From: PALSA-911 sp963743035
Lineage (GTDB): Bacteria; Pseudomonadota; Alphaproteobacteria; Acetobacterales; Acetobacteraceae
Assembly: GCA_963743035.1 (NCBI GenBank)
Contig: CAVUOB010000017.1
Location: forward strand, 1-64,000
Direction of reading: 5' to 3'
DNA: 64,000 nucleotides
Part shown: positions 27,123 through 37,103 of the stretch, in pieces
Layout: every line of letters starts with the position of its first letter
How positions within the stretch are numbered: the first letter of the stretch is position 1
Position numbers and translations under genes: made by a program
The notes under the pieces: model-generated
Databases searched by the model: none
Told to the model about the DNA's origin: nothing
What the model saw: the letters and a program-made list of their open reading frames with translations, nothing else

Positions 27123-29530
27123 TCAGGCTCCGAGCAGGGCCTGCGCGCAGGCATCCAGGATCGCGTCGGTATCGACACCGTATTCGCGATAGAGGTCGGG
27201 CAGGTCGCCGCTCTGGCCGAAATGGTCCGGACCGAGCGGCACCACGCGCTGGCCGCGGACCGCGCCGAGCCAGGAATGCGCCGCCGGATGCCCGTCCAGC
27301 ACGGTGACCAGCGCCGCCTCGGGAGCCAGCGGCGCCGAGGATGCGTCTCGATATGCGCGCGCGCGTTGCGATCGCCCTGCCGACGGGCGCGCTTGGCGTC
27401 CAGCCAGCCGGCATGCAGCCGGTCCGGGCTGGTGATGGCGAGCAGCCCGGCCCCGGGATCCTCGGCGCGCAGTTCGGCGAAGGCGGCCTCCGCCTCCGGC
27501 GCGATCGGCGCCCTGGTAGGCGATGGCGATGCGCGCGCCCGGCGCGGGCGCGACCGACCCAATGCGCGCCGGCGATCACCGCGGTCGGATCGAGCCTGCG
27601 CTCGGGCTGGTCGAGCTGGCGGGTGGACAGGCGCAGCCAGACCGCCGAGCCGTCCGGCTGCTGCATGAAATGCGAAGGCATGGCGCAGCAGGATCGCGAG
27701 TTCGTCGACATGCGCCGGCTCGAAGCTGGCCAGCCGGTCGGCGGCCATGCCGATCAGCGGCGTGTTGATCGACTGGTGCTGCCCGCCCTCCGGGCGCCAG
27801 CGTGATGCCGGACGGGGTGGAGACCAGCAGGAAGCGCGCATCCTGGTAGCAGGCATAGATCAGCGCATCGAGGCCGCGATTGACGAACGGATCGTAGACC
27901 GTGCCGATCGGCAGCACCCGCGCGCCGGTCAGCGAATGGCGCCAGGCCCGCGGCGCCGAGCAGCAGGAACAGATTCTGTTCGGCGATGCCGAGCTCGATG
28001 TGCTGGCCCTTCGGGCTCATGCCCCAGCGCTGGGCGGAGGCGAGCTTGGCGTCACGGAACACGTCGTTGCGGGTGTGCCGGTCGAAGATGCCGCGCCGGT
28101 TCACCCAGGGGCCGAGATTGGTGGAGACGGTCACGTCCGGGCTGGTGGTCATGATGTGGTCGGCGAGTTCCTTGTAGCGCGCCCTGCGCCGCGGCCGATC
28201 TCGGCGAGCATGTCGCCGAAGCCGGCCTGGGTGGAGACCTTGCGTCCCGCTACCTTCGGCGCCGGCAGAACGTCGGGCACGGCGACGACCGGCGCCGAGA
28301 GCTTGCGGCCCTCCGGCGTCAGTGTTTCGGCGAACGGCACGCAGGCCAGGAACGCGCGCAGCTCGGCCTCGCCGATGTCCAGCCCTTCGAACAAATCCCA
28401 CTCATGGCCGGGGCGAATGCCCAGTTGGGCGCGGAACAGCTCCATCTGCTCCTTGCTCATCAGGCCGGAATGGTTGTCCTTGTGGCCGGCGAAGGGCAGG
28501 CCCATGCCCTTGATGGTGTAGGCGATGAAGCAGGTCGGCTGGTCGCCCTCGGCATCCGCGGCGCGCAGGGTTTCGATGATGGTCTCGATGTCGTGGCCGC
28601 CGAGATTGGTCATCAGCTCGGCCAGTTCGTCGTCCGACAGCGGATCGAGGATGGCGCGCACGCTCCTTGGACCGGCCGAGATCGGCCAGCAGCGCCTGGC
28701 GCCAGGCGGCCCCGCCCTGGAAGGTCAACGCGGAATACAGGCTGTTCGGGCAGTCGTCGATCCAGGCGCGCAGTAGCCTCGCCGCCATCGCGCGCGAACG
28801 CGGCCTCCAGCTTGCGGCCGTATTTGATCGTGACGACGTTCCAGCCCATGTCGCGGAACAGCCCCTCGATCCGGCCGAACAGCCGGTCCGGCACCACGCT
28901 GTCGAGGCTCTGGCGGTTGTAGTCGATGATCCACCAGACATTGCGGACGTCGTGCTTCCAGCCCTCCAGCAGGGCCTCGTAGATATTGCCCTCGTCGAGT
29001 TCCGCGTCGCCGCAGATCGCGATATGCCGGCCCGCCGGCAGACCCGGCCGCGACAGGCCGTGCAGGCGCACATAATCCTGCATCAGCGCGGAGAAGCTGG
29101 TCATGGCGACGCCGAGCCCGACCGAGCCGGTGGAGAAATCCACCTCGCCGCCGTCCTTCACCCGGCTGGGATAGGGCTGGATGCCGCCGAACTGGCGCAG
29201 GCCTTCCATCTTCTCGACGGTCTGCCGGCCGAACAGATAGTTGATGGCGTGAAACACCGGCCCGGCATGCGGCTTCACCGCGATGCGGTCCTGCGGCCGG
29301 GCCACCTCGAAATACAGCGCCGCCATGATCGAGATGCAGGACGCGCAGGACGCCTGATGGCCGCCGACCTTCAGCCCGTCCCGGTTGGGGCGGATGTGGT
29401 TGGCGTTGTGGATCATCCATGCCGACAGCCACAGCAGCTTCTTTTCCAGCTGCTTCAGCAGACGGATGCGATCGATATCGCCGGAAGCTGCCTGAGCCAG
29501 GGTGGCCGGGGGTGCATTCATATCGGACAT
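27123..29530 (-). pseudogene. Homodimeric pyruvate dehydrogenase E1/transketolase-like protein, multiply frameshifted
   Basis: Pieces in different frames line up in order as one protein of about 800 residues. From 29530 come LEKKLLWLSAWMIHNANHIR, then DGGEVDFSTGSVGLGVAMTS and the thiamine-diphosphate motif ICGDAELDEGNIYEALLEGW ... IIDYNRQSLD. Next are GLPFAGHKDNHSGLMSKEQM, NLGPWVNRRGIF, QHIELGIAEQNLF, IGTVYDPFVNRGLDALIYAC and a C-terminal LVTVLDGHPAAHSWLGAVRG. The family is AceE-like: E1 with thiamine diphosphate, decarboxylating pyruvate or a related 2-oxoacid. No E2 or E3 gene is adjacent. At least eight one-base shifts (near 28785, 28660, 28185, 27945, 27795, 27680, 27530 and 27345) interrupt it, while neighbours on both sides are intact, which favours real decay. 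Confidence 0.75.
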
Positions 29531-29642
29531 TTCCTTGAGGCTTCAGGCCTGCAGCAATATCGCTTCAGACCAGCTCAACCAAGCGACAAAACTGCCCGCC
29601 AAAACAAGGGCCTAGAACATGGCGCCGAGCGGCTTTCATGGC

Positions 29643-31028
29643 CTAGCCGCGCGCCAGCCGGCGGACCGTCACCGACGCGTTGCGCTTGCCTTCGCCGGCG
29701 TAATCCTCGTGCCAGTCCTCGATCTTCTGCAGATCATAGAGGTAATTGACCATCAAGGTGGCGCTTTCCTTGTTGCCCTTGTCGGAGGTATCGCCCCGCG
29801 GGTTGAGCCGCTCGACCCGCGCGCCATTGGACAGATGGAAATGCGCCACCGGATCCCTCGCACGCTTGCCGGAGCTCGCCGTCAGCAGGTAGCTGGCGCT
29901 GAGCCGGGTCAGAACCGGCTCGACGGCGGCGAGCAGTTCCGCATTGTTGAACCAGCCGCGCCGCTTCAGGATGGCCGCCAGCGCGGCGGCGGCGGTTTCC
30001 GCGTCGGGGCTGGCAGCGCGCAGCGCCACCGCCTCTTCCTCCGAGAACAGGTCGGGCGCGTCGGCCTTGATCGTCTCGTCGAGCCAGGCGCGGAAGCCAG
30101 GTATTGGAGAGAGCGTCGCGAATGTTTTGATATTGCGAAATTCTGCCGACAGAAGCTCGACCACACGCTTGATCAGGAAATTGCCGAAACTGATGCCGGC
30201 CAGGCCGCGTTGGCAGTTGCTGATGGAGTAGAAGATCGCCGTATCCGCCGCGTGCGGATCGAGCAGCGGCGCCTCCTCGTCCAGCAGGGCCTGCACGCTG
30301 CCGGCAAGGCCGGTGACCAGCGCGACCTCCACGAAGATCAGCGGCTCATAGGGCATGCGCGGATGGAAGAAGGCATAGCAGCGGCGGTCGGAATCGAGCC
30401 GGTTCTTCAGGTCGGTCCAGGAGCGGATGGCGTGCACCGCCTCGTAGTTCACCAGCTTTTCCAGGAGTGACGCCGGGCTCGACCAGTCGATGCGGGCCAG
30501 ATCCAGGAAACCGAGATCGAACCAGCTTGCCAGCAGCCCGCGCAGGTCCGAATCCAGCGCCGCCAGCTGCTTGTCGCCGCGCGTCCTGGTCAGCAGCAGC
30601 GCGCGCAGATCGACCAGGAACTTCATGCCCTCCGGTATCGTCGTGAACTGGCTCAACAGCCGGATCCTGGGGGCTTCCAGCGCACGGCGCAGCCCGGCGG
30701 TAGCGGCGGCGCGCCCGGCCGGATCGGTTTCCGCCTGCACCGCGGCGAACGCGGCGGCGACCGCCTCGGGGTCTGAATCGAAGCCGGCGAGCGTGCGCAG
30801 GAACTCGATGCGGCCCGGCTCATCCAGCGACAGATAGGTCTGCGCCAGGCCGGCGGCGCGGTTGCGCGCGCTGACCTCGCCGCCGCGGCCTTCCAGGCAG
30901 GCACGCATCTGCTGCTCGATGCTCAACTCGGCCGCCGCGGCGGCGCTGGACGCCCGATCGCGCCAGAGCGAGCCGAGGCGGCGCATGGTGCGATCGAAAA
31001 GACCGCCGGAGGGGACGATATCGTTCAT
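29643..31028 (-). CDS. Malonyl-CoA decarboxylase
   Basis: 461 residues from the ATG at 31028 with CAGGAGC upstream. The helical N-terminal domain spans about residues 1-165. The acyltransferase-like catalytic domain has IFYSISNCQRGLAGISFGNF, FATLSPIPGFRAWLDE, RDPVAHFHLSNGARVERLNP and MVNYLYDLQKIEDWHEDYAG. It converts malonyl-CoA to acetyl-CoA and CO2, in malonate use or control of malonyl-CoA. No malonate transporter or malonyl-CoA synthetase (matB, matC) is next to it. The gene reads in the same direction as the broken E1-like gene. Confidence 0.95.
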   Translation of the reverse strand: MNDIVPSGGLFDRTMRRLGSLWRDRASSAAAAAELSIEQQMRACLEGRGGEVSARNRAAGLAQTYLSLDEPGRIEFLRTLAGFDSDPEAVAAAFAAVQAETDPAGRAAATAGLRRALEAPRIRLLSQFTTIPEGMKFLVDLRALLLTRTRGDKQLAALDSDLRGLLASWFDLGFLDLARIDWSSPASLLEKLVNYEAVHAIRSWTDLKNRLDSDRRCYAFFHPRMPYEPLIFVEVALVTGLAGSVQALLDEEAPLLDPHAADTAIFYSISNCQRGLAGISFGNFLIKRVVELLSAEFRNIKTFATLSPIPGFRAWLDETIKADAPDLFSEEEAVALRAASPDAETAAAALAAILKRRGWFNNAELLAAVEPVLTRLSASYLLTASSGKRARDPVAHFHLSNGARVERLNPRGDTSDKGNKESATLMVNYLYDLQKIEDWHEDYAGEGKRNASVTVRRLARG

Positions 31029-31105
31029 CGAAAGCTCCTGAGAATGCGCGATTATAGCCTGTCCGGGCCGCCCCAGTCTTGAGGAAAGCGGGTCCCACCC
31101 CGGCC

Positions 31106-32545
31106 TCATCCCGCTTGCGCGATCGCCGCCGGCAACATCGGCGCGATGTCCTCGGCCAGCATGCCGGAACCGGCCAGCGCGGCGGCCCGTCCGTGCAGCC
31201 AGGCGCCGGCGGCGGCAGCATCGAAAGCGGCCATCCCCTGCGCCAGCAGGCCGGCGATGATCCCGGACAGCACGTCCCCGGCCCCGGCGGTGGCAAGCCA
31301 GGGCGGGGCCGAGGCGTTGATGACCGCCTGCCCGTCCGGCGCGGCCACGACGGTATCGGCCCCTTTCAGCAGCACGACCGCGCCGGTCTGCCGCGCCGCC
31401 GCCCGCGCGGCCTGCAGGCGATCGGCGCCGATCGGGCCGAACACGCGCACGAACTCTCCTTCATGCGGGGTCAGCACGGCGGCGCCACGCAGCGCGGCGG
31501 GGTTGCCGGCGCAGGCGGAAAACACGTCCGCATCGCAGACCACCTGCCGGCTGGAAGCCAGCAGGACCGGCAATGCGGTGCGCGCGGCGTCGACACCCAG
31601 GCCGGGACCGCAGACCCAGATCTTGCGGCGGGGATCGCGCAGCAGGGTTTCGAGCGGATGCTCATCGACCAGCACGCCCGGCGCGCCGGCCCGGTACAGA
31701 TCGGCGTTGGCGCTGGCGGCGATCGTCAGCATTCCCGCACCGGCGCGTCTCGCCGCCTCCGCCGCCAGCCGCGCAGCACCGGTCATCGTCGCGCCGCCAA
31801 GGATCGTCACGTGCCCACGCGTGTATTTATGGCCGTCGGGCTGGAGCGCCGGCACCCGCCAGAGGCAAGGCAGGTTGATCCGGCAATCCGGCCGGATCTG
31901 CGCCAGCACCGCCTCCGGCAGGCCGATATCGGCCAGCAGGATCTCCCCGCAAAGCTGCCGGCCAGGCATCAGCAGATGCCCGGGCTTGAGACGGAAGAAT
32001 GTCACGGTCAGAACGGCCTGCGGCGCGAAGCCGCGAATGGCTCCGGACCCGCCGTCGAGGCCGCTCGGCACGTCCACCGCCACGATCCGCGAGGCGGCGG
32101 CCAGGGTCTCCGCCGCCAGGCCATCGACATCGCGCGCCAGCCCGGCGCCGAAGACGGCATCCACCACCAGCGCGGCACGGCCGGCCTCCCGCGGATCGAA
32201 CGCCGTCATCGGGCCCTGCCAGGATTTCGCCGCCCATGCCGCGTCGGATCCCGGCCGCGGCGGGGCCAGCGCCGCGACCGTCACCGGCCAGCCCTCCTGT
32301 TCCAGATATCGCGCGGCCACATAGCCGTCGCCGCCATTATTGCCGGGGCCGCACAGCACCAGCGTCCGGGAGGGACGCAGCCGGGCGAGGATCGCCCGCG
32401 CCACCGCCCGCCCGGCCTGCTCCATCAAGGCCGGTCCGGGCGCACCGAGGCCGGGCGCGAGCGCGTCGGCCCGGCCCATCTGCGCGGGCGCGAGCAGTTC
32501 GGGCCGATGCAAGACGGTCTTTTCCCATGCGCGATCGAATTCCAT
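31106..32545 (-). CDS. nnr: Bifunctional NAD(P)HX epimerase/dehydratase
   Basis: 479 residues from the ATG at 32545. The N-terminal YjeF-N epimerase domain (about 1-215) has LVLCGPGNNGGDGYVAARYL and VDVPSGLDGGSG. The C-terminal ADP/ATP-dependent dehydratase domain has KYTRGHVTILGGATMTGAAR, LTPHEGEFVRVFG and the nucleotide-binding WLATAGAGDVLSGIIAGLLA. It repairs hydrated NADH and NADPH. The longer open frame upstream runs over the divergent gene and is not coding. The start is only 25 bases from that of the divergent dadA-like gene. Confidence 0.96.
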   Translation of the reverse strand: MEFDRAWEKTVLHRPELLAPAQMGRADALAPGLGAPGPALMEQAGRAVARAILARLRPSRTLVLCGPGNNGGDGYVAARYLEQEGWPVTVAALAPPRPGSDAAWAAKSWQGPMTAFDPREAGRAALVVDAVFGAGLARDVDGLAAETLAAASRIVAVDVPSGLDGGSGAIRGFAPQAVLTVTFFRLKPGHLLMPGRQLCGEILLADIGLPEAVLAQIRPDCRINLPCLWRVPALQPDGHKYTRGHVTILGGATMTGAARLAAEAARRAGAGMLTIAASANADLYRAGAPGVLVDEHPLETLLRDPRRKIWVCGPGLGVDAARTALPVLLASSRQVVCDADVFSACAGNPAALRGAAVLTPHEGEFVRVFGPIGADRLQAARAAARQTGAVVLLKGADTVVAAPDGQAVINASAPPWLATAGAGDVLSGIIAGLLAQGMAAFDAAAAGAWLHGRAAALAGSGMLAEDIAPMLPAAIAQAG

Positions 32546-32570
32546 GCGCGGAGTGTGCCAGAGTAACCGG

Positions 32571-33833
32571 ATGCATGTCCTGATCATCGGCGCCGGGATC
32601 GTGGGAATTTCTGCCGCCTGGCATCTGCGCGCGGACGGGCACGACGTGACGGTGATCGATCGCGCCGCCGGCCCAGCGATGGAGACCAGCTTCGCCAATG
32701 GCGGCCACGTGTCCGGCACCAACGCGTCGGCCTGGGCGGCGCCCGGGGTGCCGCAAAAGGTGCTGAAATGGCTGGGGCAGGCGGACGCGCCGATCAAATT
32801 GACCCTGAATGCGTTCGGACTGCCGGATTGGCGCCTGCTGCCCTGGACGGTGCGGTTCCTGAAGGAATGCCGCGCCGATCGCTCAGCGGCCAACACCGAG
32901 GCCGTGCAGCTTCTGGCCGCCCACAGCCGGGCCGCGCTGGCCGAGCTCGACGCCAGGCTGGACCTGCCGCGCGACCGCAACCCGTCGGGGATCCTAAACC
33001 TGGTGCGCACCGAGGCCGAGCTGACCGCCCTCACCCGGCGCATGACGCTGTGGCGGCGCATGGGCCTCGACCCGCTTGTCCTGGATGCCAGGGGCGTGCT
33101 GGAGATCGAACCGGCGCTGGCCGGCAGCGGCAATATTTATGCCGGCGGCGTCTACACCGTATCCAGCGAGACCGGCGACACGCATCTGTTGGCCACCGCA
33201 TTGGCGGGTTACTGCGCCGAAGCCGGCGTCACGTTCCGCTATGGTGTCTCGGCCGACCGCATCGTAACCGAAGCCGGGCGCGTGCATGGCGTGCGGACCA
33301 GCGCCGGGCTGCTGATCGCCGACACAGTCGTGCTCGCCGCCGGGGCCTGGTCCCCGGGCCTGCTGCGCGGCCTCGGGGTGCGGCTGCCGGTCTATCCCGG
33401 CAAGGGCTATTCCGTCACGGTGCCGGTGGGTGGGCGCAACGCCGCGCCGCGCGTGGCGCTGACCGACGAATACGAGAAGATCGTCTATGCCCGTCTCGGC
33501 GACCGGCTGCGCGCCGCCGGCACGCTGGAATTCGCCGGCCTCGACCGCAGCATTCCCCGCGCCCGCGCGGATGCCCTGCTGACCGCGATGCGCCGCGCCT
33601 TTCCGGATGGCGGGGACTACACGCGGGCCGAAACCTGGACCGGCCTACGGCCGATGACCCCGGACGGGCGGCCGGTCGTGGGCGAGACGAGGGTGCCGGG
33701 GCTGTGGCTGTGCACCGGCCACGGACCGCTGGGCCTCACGCTGTCCGCGGGTTCGGGAAAGCTGCTCGCCGAACTGATGGGCGCGCGGGCCGCATCGGTC
33801 GATCCCGGATTGGTATCCCCTTCCCGCTTCTGA
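32571..33833 (+). CDS. dadA: FAD-dependent D-amino acid dehydrogenase family protein
   Basis: 420 residues from the ATG at 32571. N-terminal FAD-binding Rossmann motif VLIIGAGIVGISAAWHL, then SFANGGHVSGTNASAWAAPG as in DadA. C-terminal FAD contacts are WTGLRPMTPDGRPVVGETRV and LWLCTGHGPLGLTLSAGSGK. DadA oxidises D-amino acids (typically D-alanine) to 2-oxoacids and passes electrons to the respiratory chain. The exact substrate cannot be read from sequence. It is divergent from nnr. The gene symbol is by family resemblance. Confidence 0.88.
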   Translation: MHVLIIGAGIVGISAAWHLRADGHDVTVIDRAAGPAMETSFANGGHVSGTNASAWAAPGVPQKVLKWLGQADAPIKLTLNAFGLPDWRLLPWTVRFLKECRADRSAANTEAVQLLAAHSRAALAELDARLDLPRDRNPSGILNLVRTEAELTALTRRMTLWRRMGLDPLVLDARGVLEIEPALAGSGNIYAGGVYTVSSETGDTHLLATALAGYCAEAGVTFRYGVSADRIVTEAGRVHGVRTSAGLLIADTVVLAAGAWSPGLLRGLGVRLPVYPGKGYSVTVPVGGRNAAPRVALTDEYEKIVYARLGDRLRAAGTLEFAGLDRSIPRARADALLTAMRRAFPDGGDYTRAETWTGLRPMTPDGRPVVGETRVPGLWLCTGHGPLGLTLSAGSGKLLAELMGARAASVDPGLVSPSRF

Positions 33834-33920
33834 TCAAATCCCGCCTCGGATCAAATACTGTGCTGCACCGCACAAACCGCCTACTGTGCCGGGCGCAAAA
33901 CAAGCGAGGAGTCGCGCCGC

Positions 33921-34556
33921 ATGGCTATTGTCATCACGGTTGCCCAGCAGAAGGGCGGAGCCGGCAAAACGACGCTGGCGGCGCATCTCGCCGCCGCGCT
34001 GGCCGCCGACCGGCGCGTGGCCCTGCTGGACATCGACCCGCAGCGCAGCCTGTCGCGCTGGCATGCCCTGCGCGCCGGCCGCGCCAATGCGCCGAACGCC
34101 ATTCACCTGTCGCAGGTGTCGGGCTGGCGGCTGAGCGCCGAGCTGGAAAAGCTGAAGCGCTCCCAGGATGTCGTGCTGATCGACAGCCCGCCGCAGATCG
34201 ACACCGATGCGCGCCTGGCGATCCGCAGCGCCGACCTGGTGCTGGTCCCGGTGCAGCCGAGCCCACCCGATCTCTGGGCCGCGGAGGGCACGCTGAAGCT
34301 GGCCCTGTCCGAAAAGCGCCCGGCAGCCTTGGTGCTGAACCGCACCCCCAAGGCATCGCGGCTGCGCAGCGCGATGGAAACCGAGATCGCGCGCCAGGGT
34401 TTTCGGCTATTCTCCGCCACGCTTGGCAGCCGCGCCGGATTCGCCAGCGCCTTTGCCGCCGGGTTGGGGGTGACGGAAGCCTCGCCCCGTTCGCTGGCTG
34501 CCGCGGAACTGGATGCCTTGCTCGCGGAAATCTTTGAGGGAATCGACCGGAAATGA
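33921..34556 (+). CDS. Orphan ParA/MinD-family ATPase
   Basis: 211 residues. Deviant Walker A QQKGGAGKTTLAAHL with the signature Lys11 and the Walker lysine at 16. Walker A' LLDIDPQRSLSRWHA and Walker B VLIDSPPQID. These ATPases dimerise on DNA and position plasmids, chromosomes, or protein complexes. There is no ParB gene or visible parS site nearby, so it is not the chromosomal partition pair. Its stop overlaps the next start (ATGA), coupling it to a membrane protein, which could be its positioning partner. That is inference. Confidence 0.9.
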   Translation: MAIVITVAQQKGGAGKTTLAAHLAAALAADRRVALLDIDPQRSLSRWHALRAGRANAPNAIHLSQVSGWRLSAELEKLKRSQDVVLIDSPPQIDTDARLAIRSADLVLVPVQPSPPDLWAAEGTLKLALSEKRPAALVLNRTPKASRLRSAMETEIARQGFRLFSATLGSRAGFASAFAAGLGVTEASPRSLAAAELDALLAEIFEGIDRK

Positions 34557-34990
34557 TCTGGGCCATCGCGAAGGCCATCCACCTGCTGGGTGCGGTAATC
34601 TGGGTGGGCGGCATGTTCTTCGCCCTGCTGGTGCTGCGCCCGAGCCTGGCCGTGCTGGAACCGCCGCAGCGCCTGACACTGCATGGGCAGGTGTTCCGGC
34701 GCTTCTTCCTGATCGTGTGGCACGCCATGCCGCTGGTGCTGTTGAGCGGCTATTTCATGCTGTTCGGCCTGTACGGCGGCTTCGCCGGCGCCAACCCGTA
34801 TATCCATGTCATGCATCTGCTCGGCCTGATCATGGCGGCGGTGTTCGTGTGGATCTTCATCGGCCCCTGGAAGCGCTTTCGCGCCGATCCCGCCGGCCGG
34901 GCGGAAGCGACGAACAGCATCCGTAAGCTGATTCTGGTGAACCTGGTCCTGGGCCTGCTGACGGTCGTGGTGGCGGCCCTGGGGAGCTAG
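34553..34990 (+). CDS. CopD-like/DUF2269-type four-helix membrane protein
   Basis: 145 residues with four membrane helices. The first is AIHLLGAVIWVGGMFFALLV, with the His and Trp typical of the CopD/HemJ-like group. Next come FFLIVWHAMPLVLLSGYFML and YIHVMHLLGLIMAAVFVWIF, each with histidines that could bind heme or metal. The last is NLVLGLLTVVVAAL. It overlaps parA by four bases and its stop overlaps the convergent transporter stop by three bases. The function is unknown; a small heme- or copper-related membrane protein is the family-level guess. Confidence 0.75.
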   Translation: MIWAIAKAIHLLGAVIWVGGMFFALLVLRPSLAVLEPPQRLTLHGQVFRRFFLIVWHAMPLVLLSGYFMLFGLYGGFAGANPYIHVMHLLGLIMAAVFVWIFIGPWKRFRADPAGRAEATNSIRKLILVNLVLGLLTVVVAALGS

Positions 34991-35925
34991 CGCTTCAGCC
35001 CCAGCGTGACCTCCCGCCGATAGATATACATGCCGGATGCCACCACGATGGCGATGCCCAGGATATTCCAGGCATCCGGCAGCTCGCCCCACACGAACAT
35101 GCCGAGCAGCGTGGTGTACAGGATGGCGCTGTATTCGAACGGCGCGACCAGCGTCGTCTCGCCGGTGCGGTAGCCCTCGGTCATCAGCAACTGGGCGACG
35201 CCGGAAATCGCCCCCACGCCCAGCAGCGCGGCCAGCTGCGCCGGGTCCGGCGTGACCCAGACCGGCAGGGTGCCGACAGCCGCGATCGCGGCACTGCCCA
35301 GGCTGAACCAGGCGACGATGGTGACGTTCGGCTCGCCGACCCGGCCCATCTTGCGGATCGAAATCATCGCCAGCGCCCAGGTCATCACGCCCAGCACCAC
35401 GAACGCCACCGCACCCAGCGCCGTCGGGTCGTCGCCGATCCCGCCATGCCCCGACCCATCCGGCCACGGACGGACCATCACCACGACCCCGGCGAACCCG
35501 ACCAGGATGGCGGTCGCCCGCCGCCAGCCGACCCGCTCGCCCAGCAGCGGCACCGACAACACGGTCAGGAACAACGGCATCGCAAACCCGAGCGCTGTCA
35601 CCATCGCCAGCGGCAGCATCCGGTATCCGTAGAACGAGGTGACCATGCCGAGAAAGCCGTAGGTGGTGCGCAAGGCATGGCTGAGCGGGCGGGTGGTCTT
35701 CAAAGCCCGCCAGCCGCCATGGCGCAGCAGCAGCGGAACGATGACCGCGAACGCCACCAGGCTGCGGAACAGCACGATCTCGATGGTCGGAATGCCGGTG
35801 CCGATGCTTTTCACCAGGGCCGCGCTCAGGGCAAAGGCGGCCGATGCGCCCAGCACACACAGGATCGCGCGACGTCGGGCCGTCTTCAGCGCGGCAGCGG
35901 GGATAGCGAGGGACGTTCCGGTCAT
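34987..35925 (-). CDS. EamA/DMT-superfamily transporter
   Basis: 312 residues from the ATG at 35925. Ten membrane helices in two EamA repeats: AILCVLGASAAFALSAALVK starts the first, and LGAVAFVVLGVMTWALAMIS the second. RHGGWRALKTTRPLSHALRT and TLLGMFVWGELPDAWNILGI are typical conserved loops. It exports or exchanges small metabolites; the substrate cannot be predicted. The long frame upstream overlaps the divergent esterase and is a shadow. It converges with the CopD-like gene. Confidence 0.9.
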   Translation of the reverse strand: MTGTSLAIPAAALKTARRRAILCVLGASAAFALSAALVKSIGTGIPTIEIVLFRSLVAFAVIVPLLLRHGGWRALKTTRPLSHALRTTYGFLGMVTSFYGYRMLPLAMVTALGFAMPLFLTVLSVPLLGERVGWRRATAILVGFAGVVVMVRPWPDGSGHGGIGDDPTALGAVAFVVLGVMTWALAMISIRKMGRVGEPNVTIVAWFSLGSAAIAAVGTLPVWVTPDPAQLAALLGVGAISGVAQLLMTEGYRTGETTLVAPFEYSAILYTTLLGMFVWGELPDAWNILGIAIVVASGMYIYRREVTLGLKR

Positions 35926-36051
35926 TGGATTGGAAACTAGCCCACCCCTGCTCTCCGCCACATTGCCAAAGGATGCGGAGTGGGGTTGCATTGAATGCGC
36001 AGAAGCAACTGGGCGCAATAGGCGCACACAGGCCTGAGCGGGAGACGCCGG

Positions 36052-37002
36052 ATGAACGATCGGTCGCGCTGGGACCCGGAGATGGTCGCCAACCAGCAGA
36101 AATTCGACGAGGAAGCGGCCAAATATCCGCCGGTCCAGCCGGTGCAGCCGCTCGGGCCGCATCGCCGCGTCAATGAGTTGCTGAACCTGCCCTACGCCCA
36201 AGGCGGCCCGGAAATGGCCGAGCAGACCGACCGCTGGGTCATGGGCCGCGGCCGCCGCATCCTCTGCCGCGTCTATCGGCCGCGAACCGACAAGATCCTG
36301 CCCACTTTGGTCTATCTGCATGGCGGCGGCTGGGTGTGGATGTCGATCGACACGCATGACCGGATCTGCCGGGAACTCGCCGCCGCCGGGCAGGTATCGG
36401 TGATCAGCGTCGACTACACCCTGTCGCCCGAGGCGCAGTTCCCCCAGGCCATTGAGGAAGCCGCCGCCGTAGTGCGCCACGTCGCCGAGCGCGGCGCCGA
36501 ATGGGGCCTCGATCCCACCCGCATCCTGATCGGCGGCGATTCCGCCGGCGCCAACCTGGCCCTCGGCACCACGCTTATGCTGCGCGAGCAGGGCGGGCCG
36601 GCGATCAAGGCCATCCTCGCCACCTACCCGGTGTGCGACAGCACGCTGGACACGCCGAGCTACAAGGAATTCGAAACCGGATACGGGCTGACGCGGGAAC
36701 GGATGGCGTTCTACTGGAGCGTCTATGTACCGCACGCGGCGGATCGGGCGCATCCCTGGGCCGCGCCGATGCGGGCCGATCTGCGCGGATTGCCGCCGAC
36801 GCTGATCCTGCTGGCGGAACTGGACGTGCTGCGCTCCGAGGGCGATTTTTTCGCGGAAAAGCTCCGGGCCGCCGGCGTGCAGGTGGAGACGGAGATCTAT
36901 CCGGGCCTGGTGCATGGTTTCCTGCGGGCCACGAACATGGTGCGCAAAGCCCGTGACGCGGTGACGCGGGCGGGGAATTGGCTGCAGCGTGTGGGCCCGT
37001 AG
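36052..37002 (+). CDS. Alpha/beta hydrolase, hormone-sensitive-lipase-like esterase
   Basis: 316 residues. Oxyanion motif HGGGW at His90-Trp94 and nucleophile Ser164 in GGDSAGANL define the HSL (family IV) esterases. The acid is in AELDVLRSEGDFF and the histidine in PGLVHGFLR. An N-terminal cap region of about 75 residues precedes the core. It hydrolyses short-chain esters or related bonds in the cytoplasm; no signal peptide is seen. It has a GGAGACG site before the ATG. The neighbours are a transporter and a solute-binding protein, which suits a catabolic role. Confidence 0.93.
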   Translation: MNDRSRWDPEMVANQQKFDEEAAKYPPVQPVQPLGPHRRVNELLNLPYAQGGPEMAEQTDRWVMGRGRRILCRVYRPRTDKILPTLVYLHGGGWVWMSIDTHDRICRELAAAGQVSVISVDYTLSPEAQFPQAIEEAAAVVRHVAERGAEWGLDPTRILIGGDSAGANLALGTTLMLREQGGPAIKAILATYPVCDSTLDTPSYKEFETGYGLTRERMAFYWSVYVPHAADRAHPWAAPMRADLRGLPPTLILLAELDVLRSEGDFFAEKLRAAGVQVETEIYPGLVHGFLRATNMVRKARDAVTRAGNWLQRVGP

Positions 37003-37103
37003 ATGCCGAGGCGCCTGCCATGACGATCCAGGGCAGGCAGTCTGCGCCTTGACCGGGCGACGACCTTTCCCCAGTCTCGGCGGAAAGCAGGGGAAACGTC
37101 ACA

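Noticed and set aside
33834..33920. Centromere-like parS site near the orphan parA
   Set aside because: No parS-like 16-bp palindrome is visible in the intergenic sequence.
34103..35860. Minus-strand open frame (585 codons) across parA, the CopD-like gene and the transporter
   Set aside because: Different frame from the transporter and antisense to two supported plus-strand genes.
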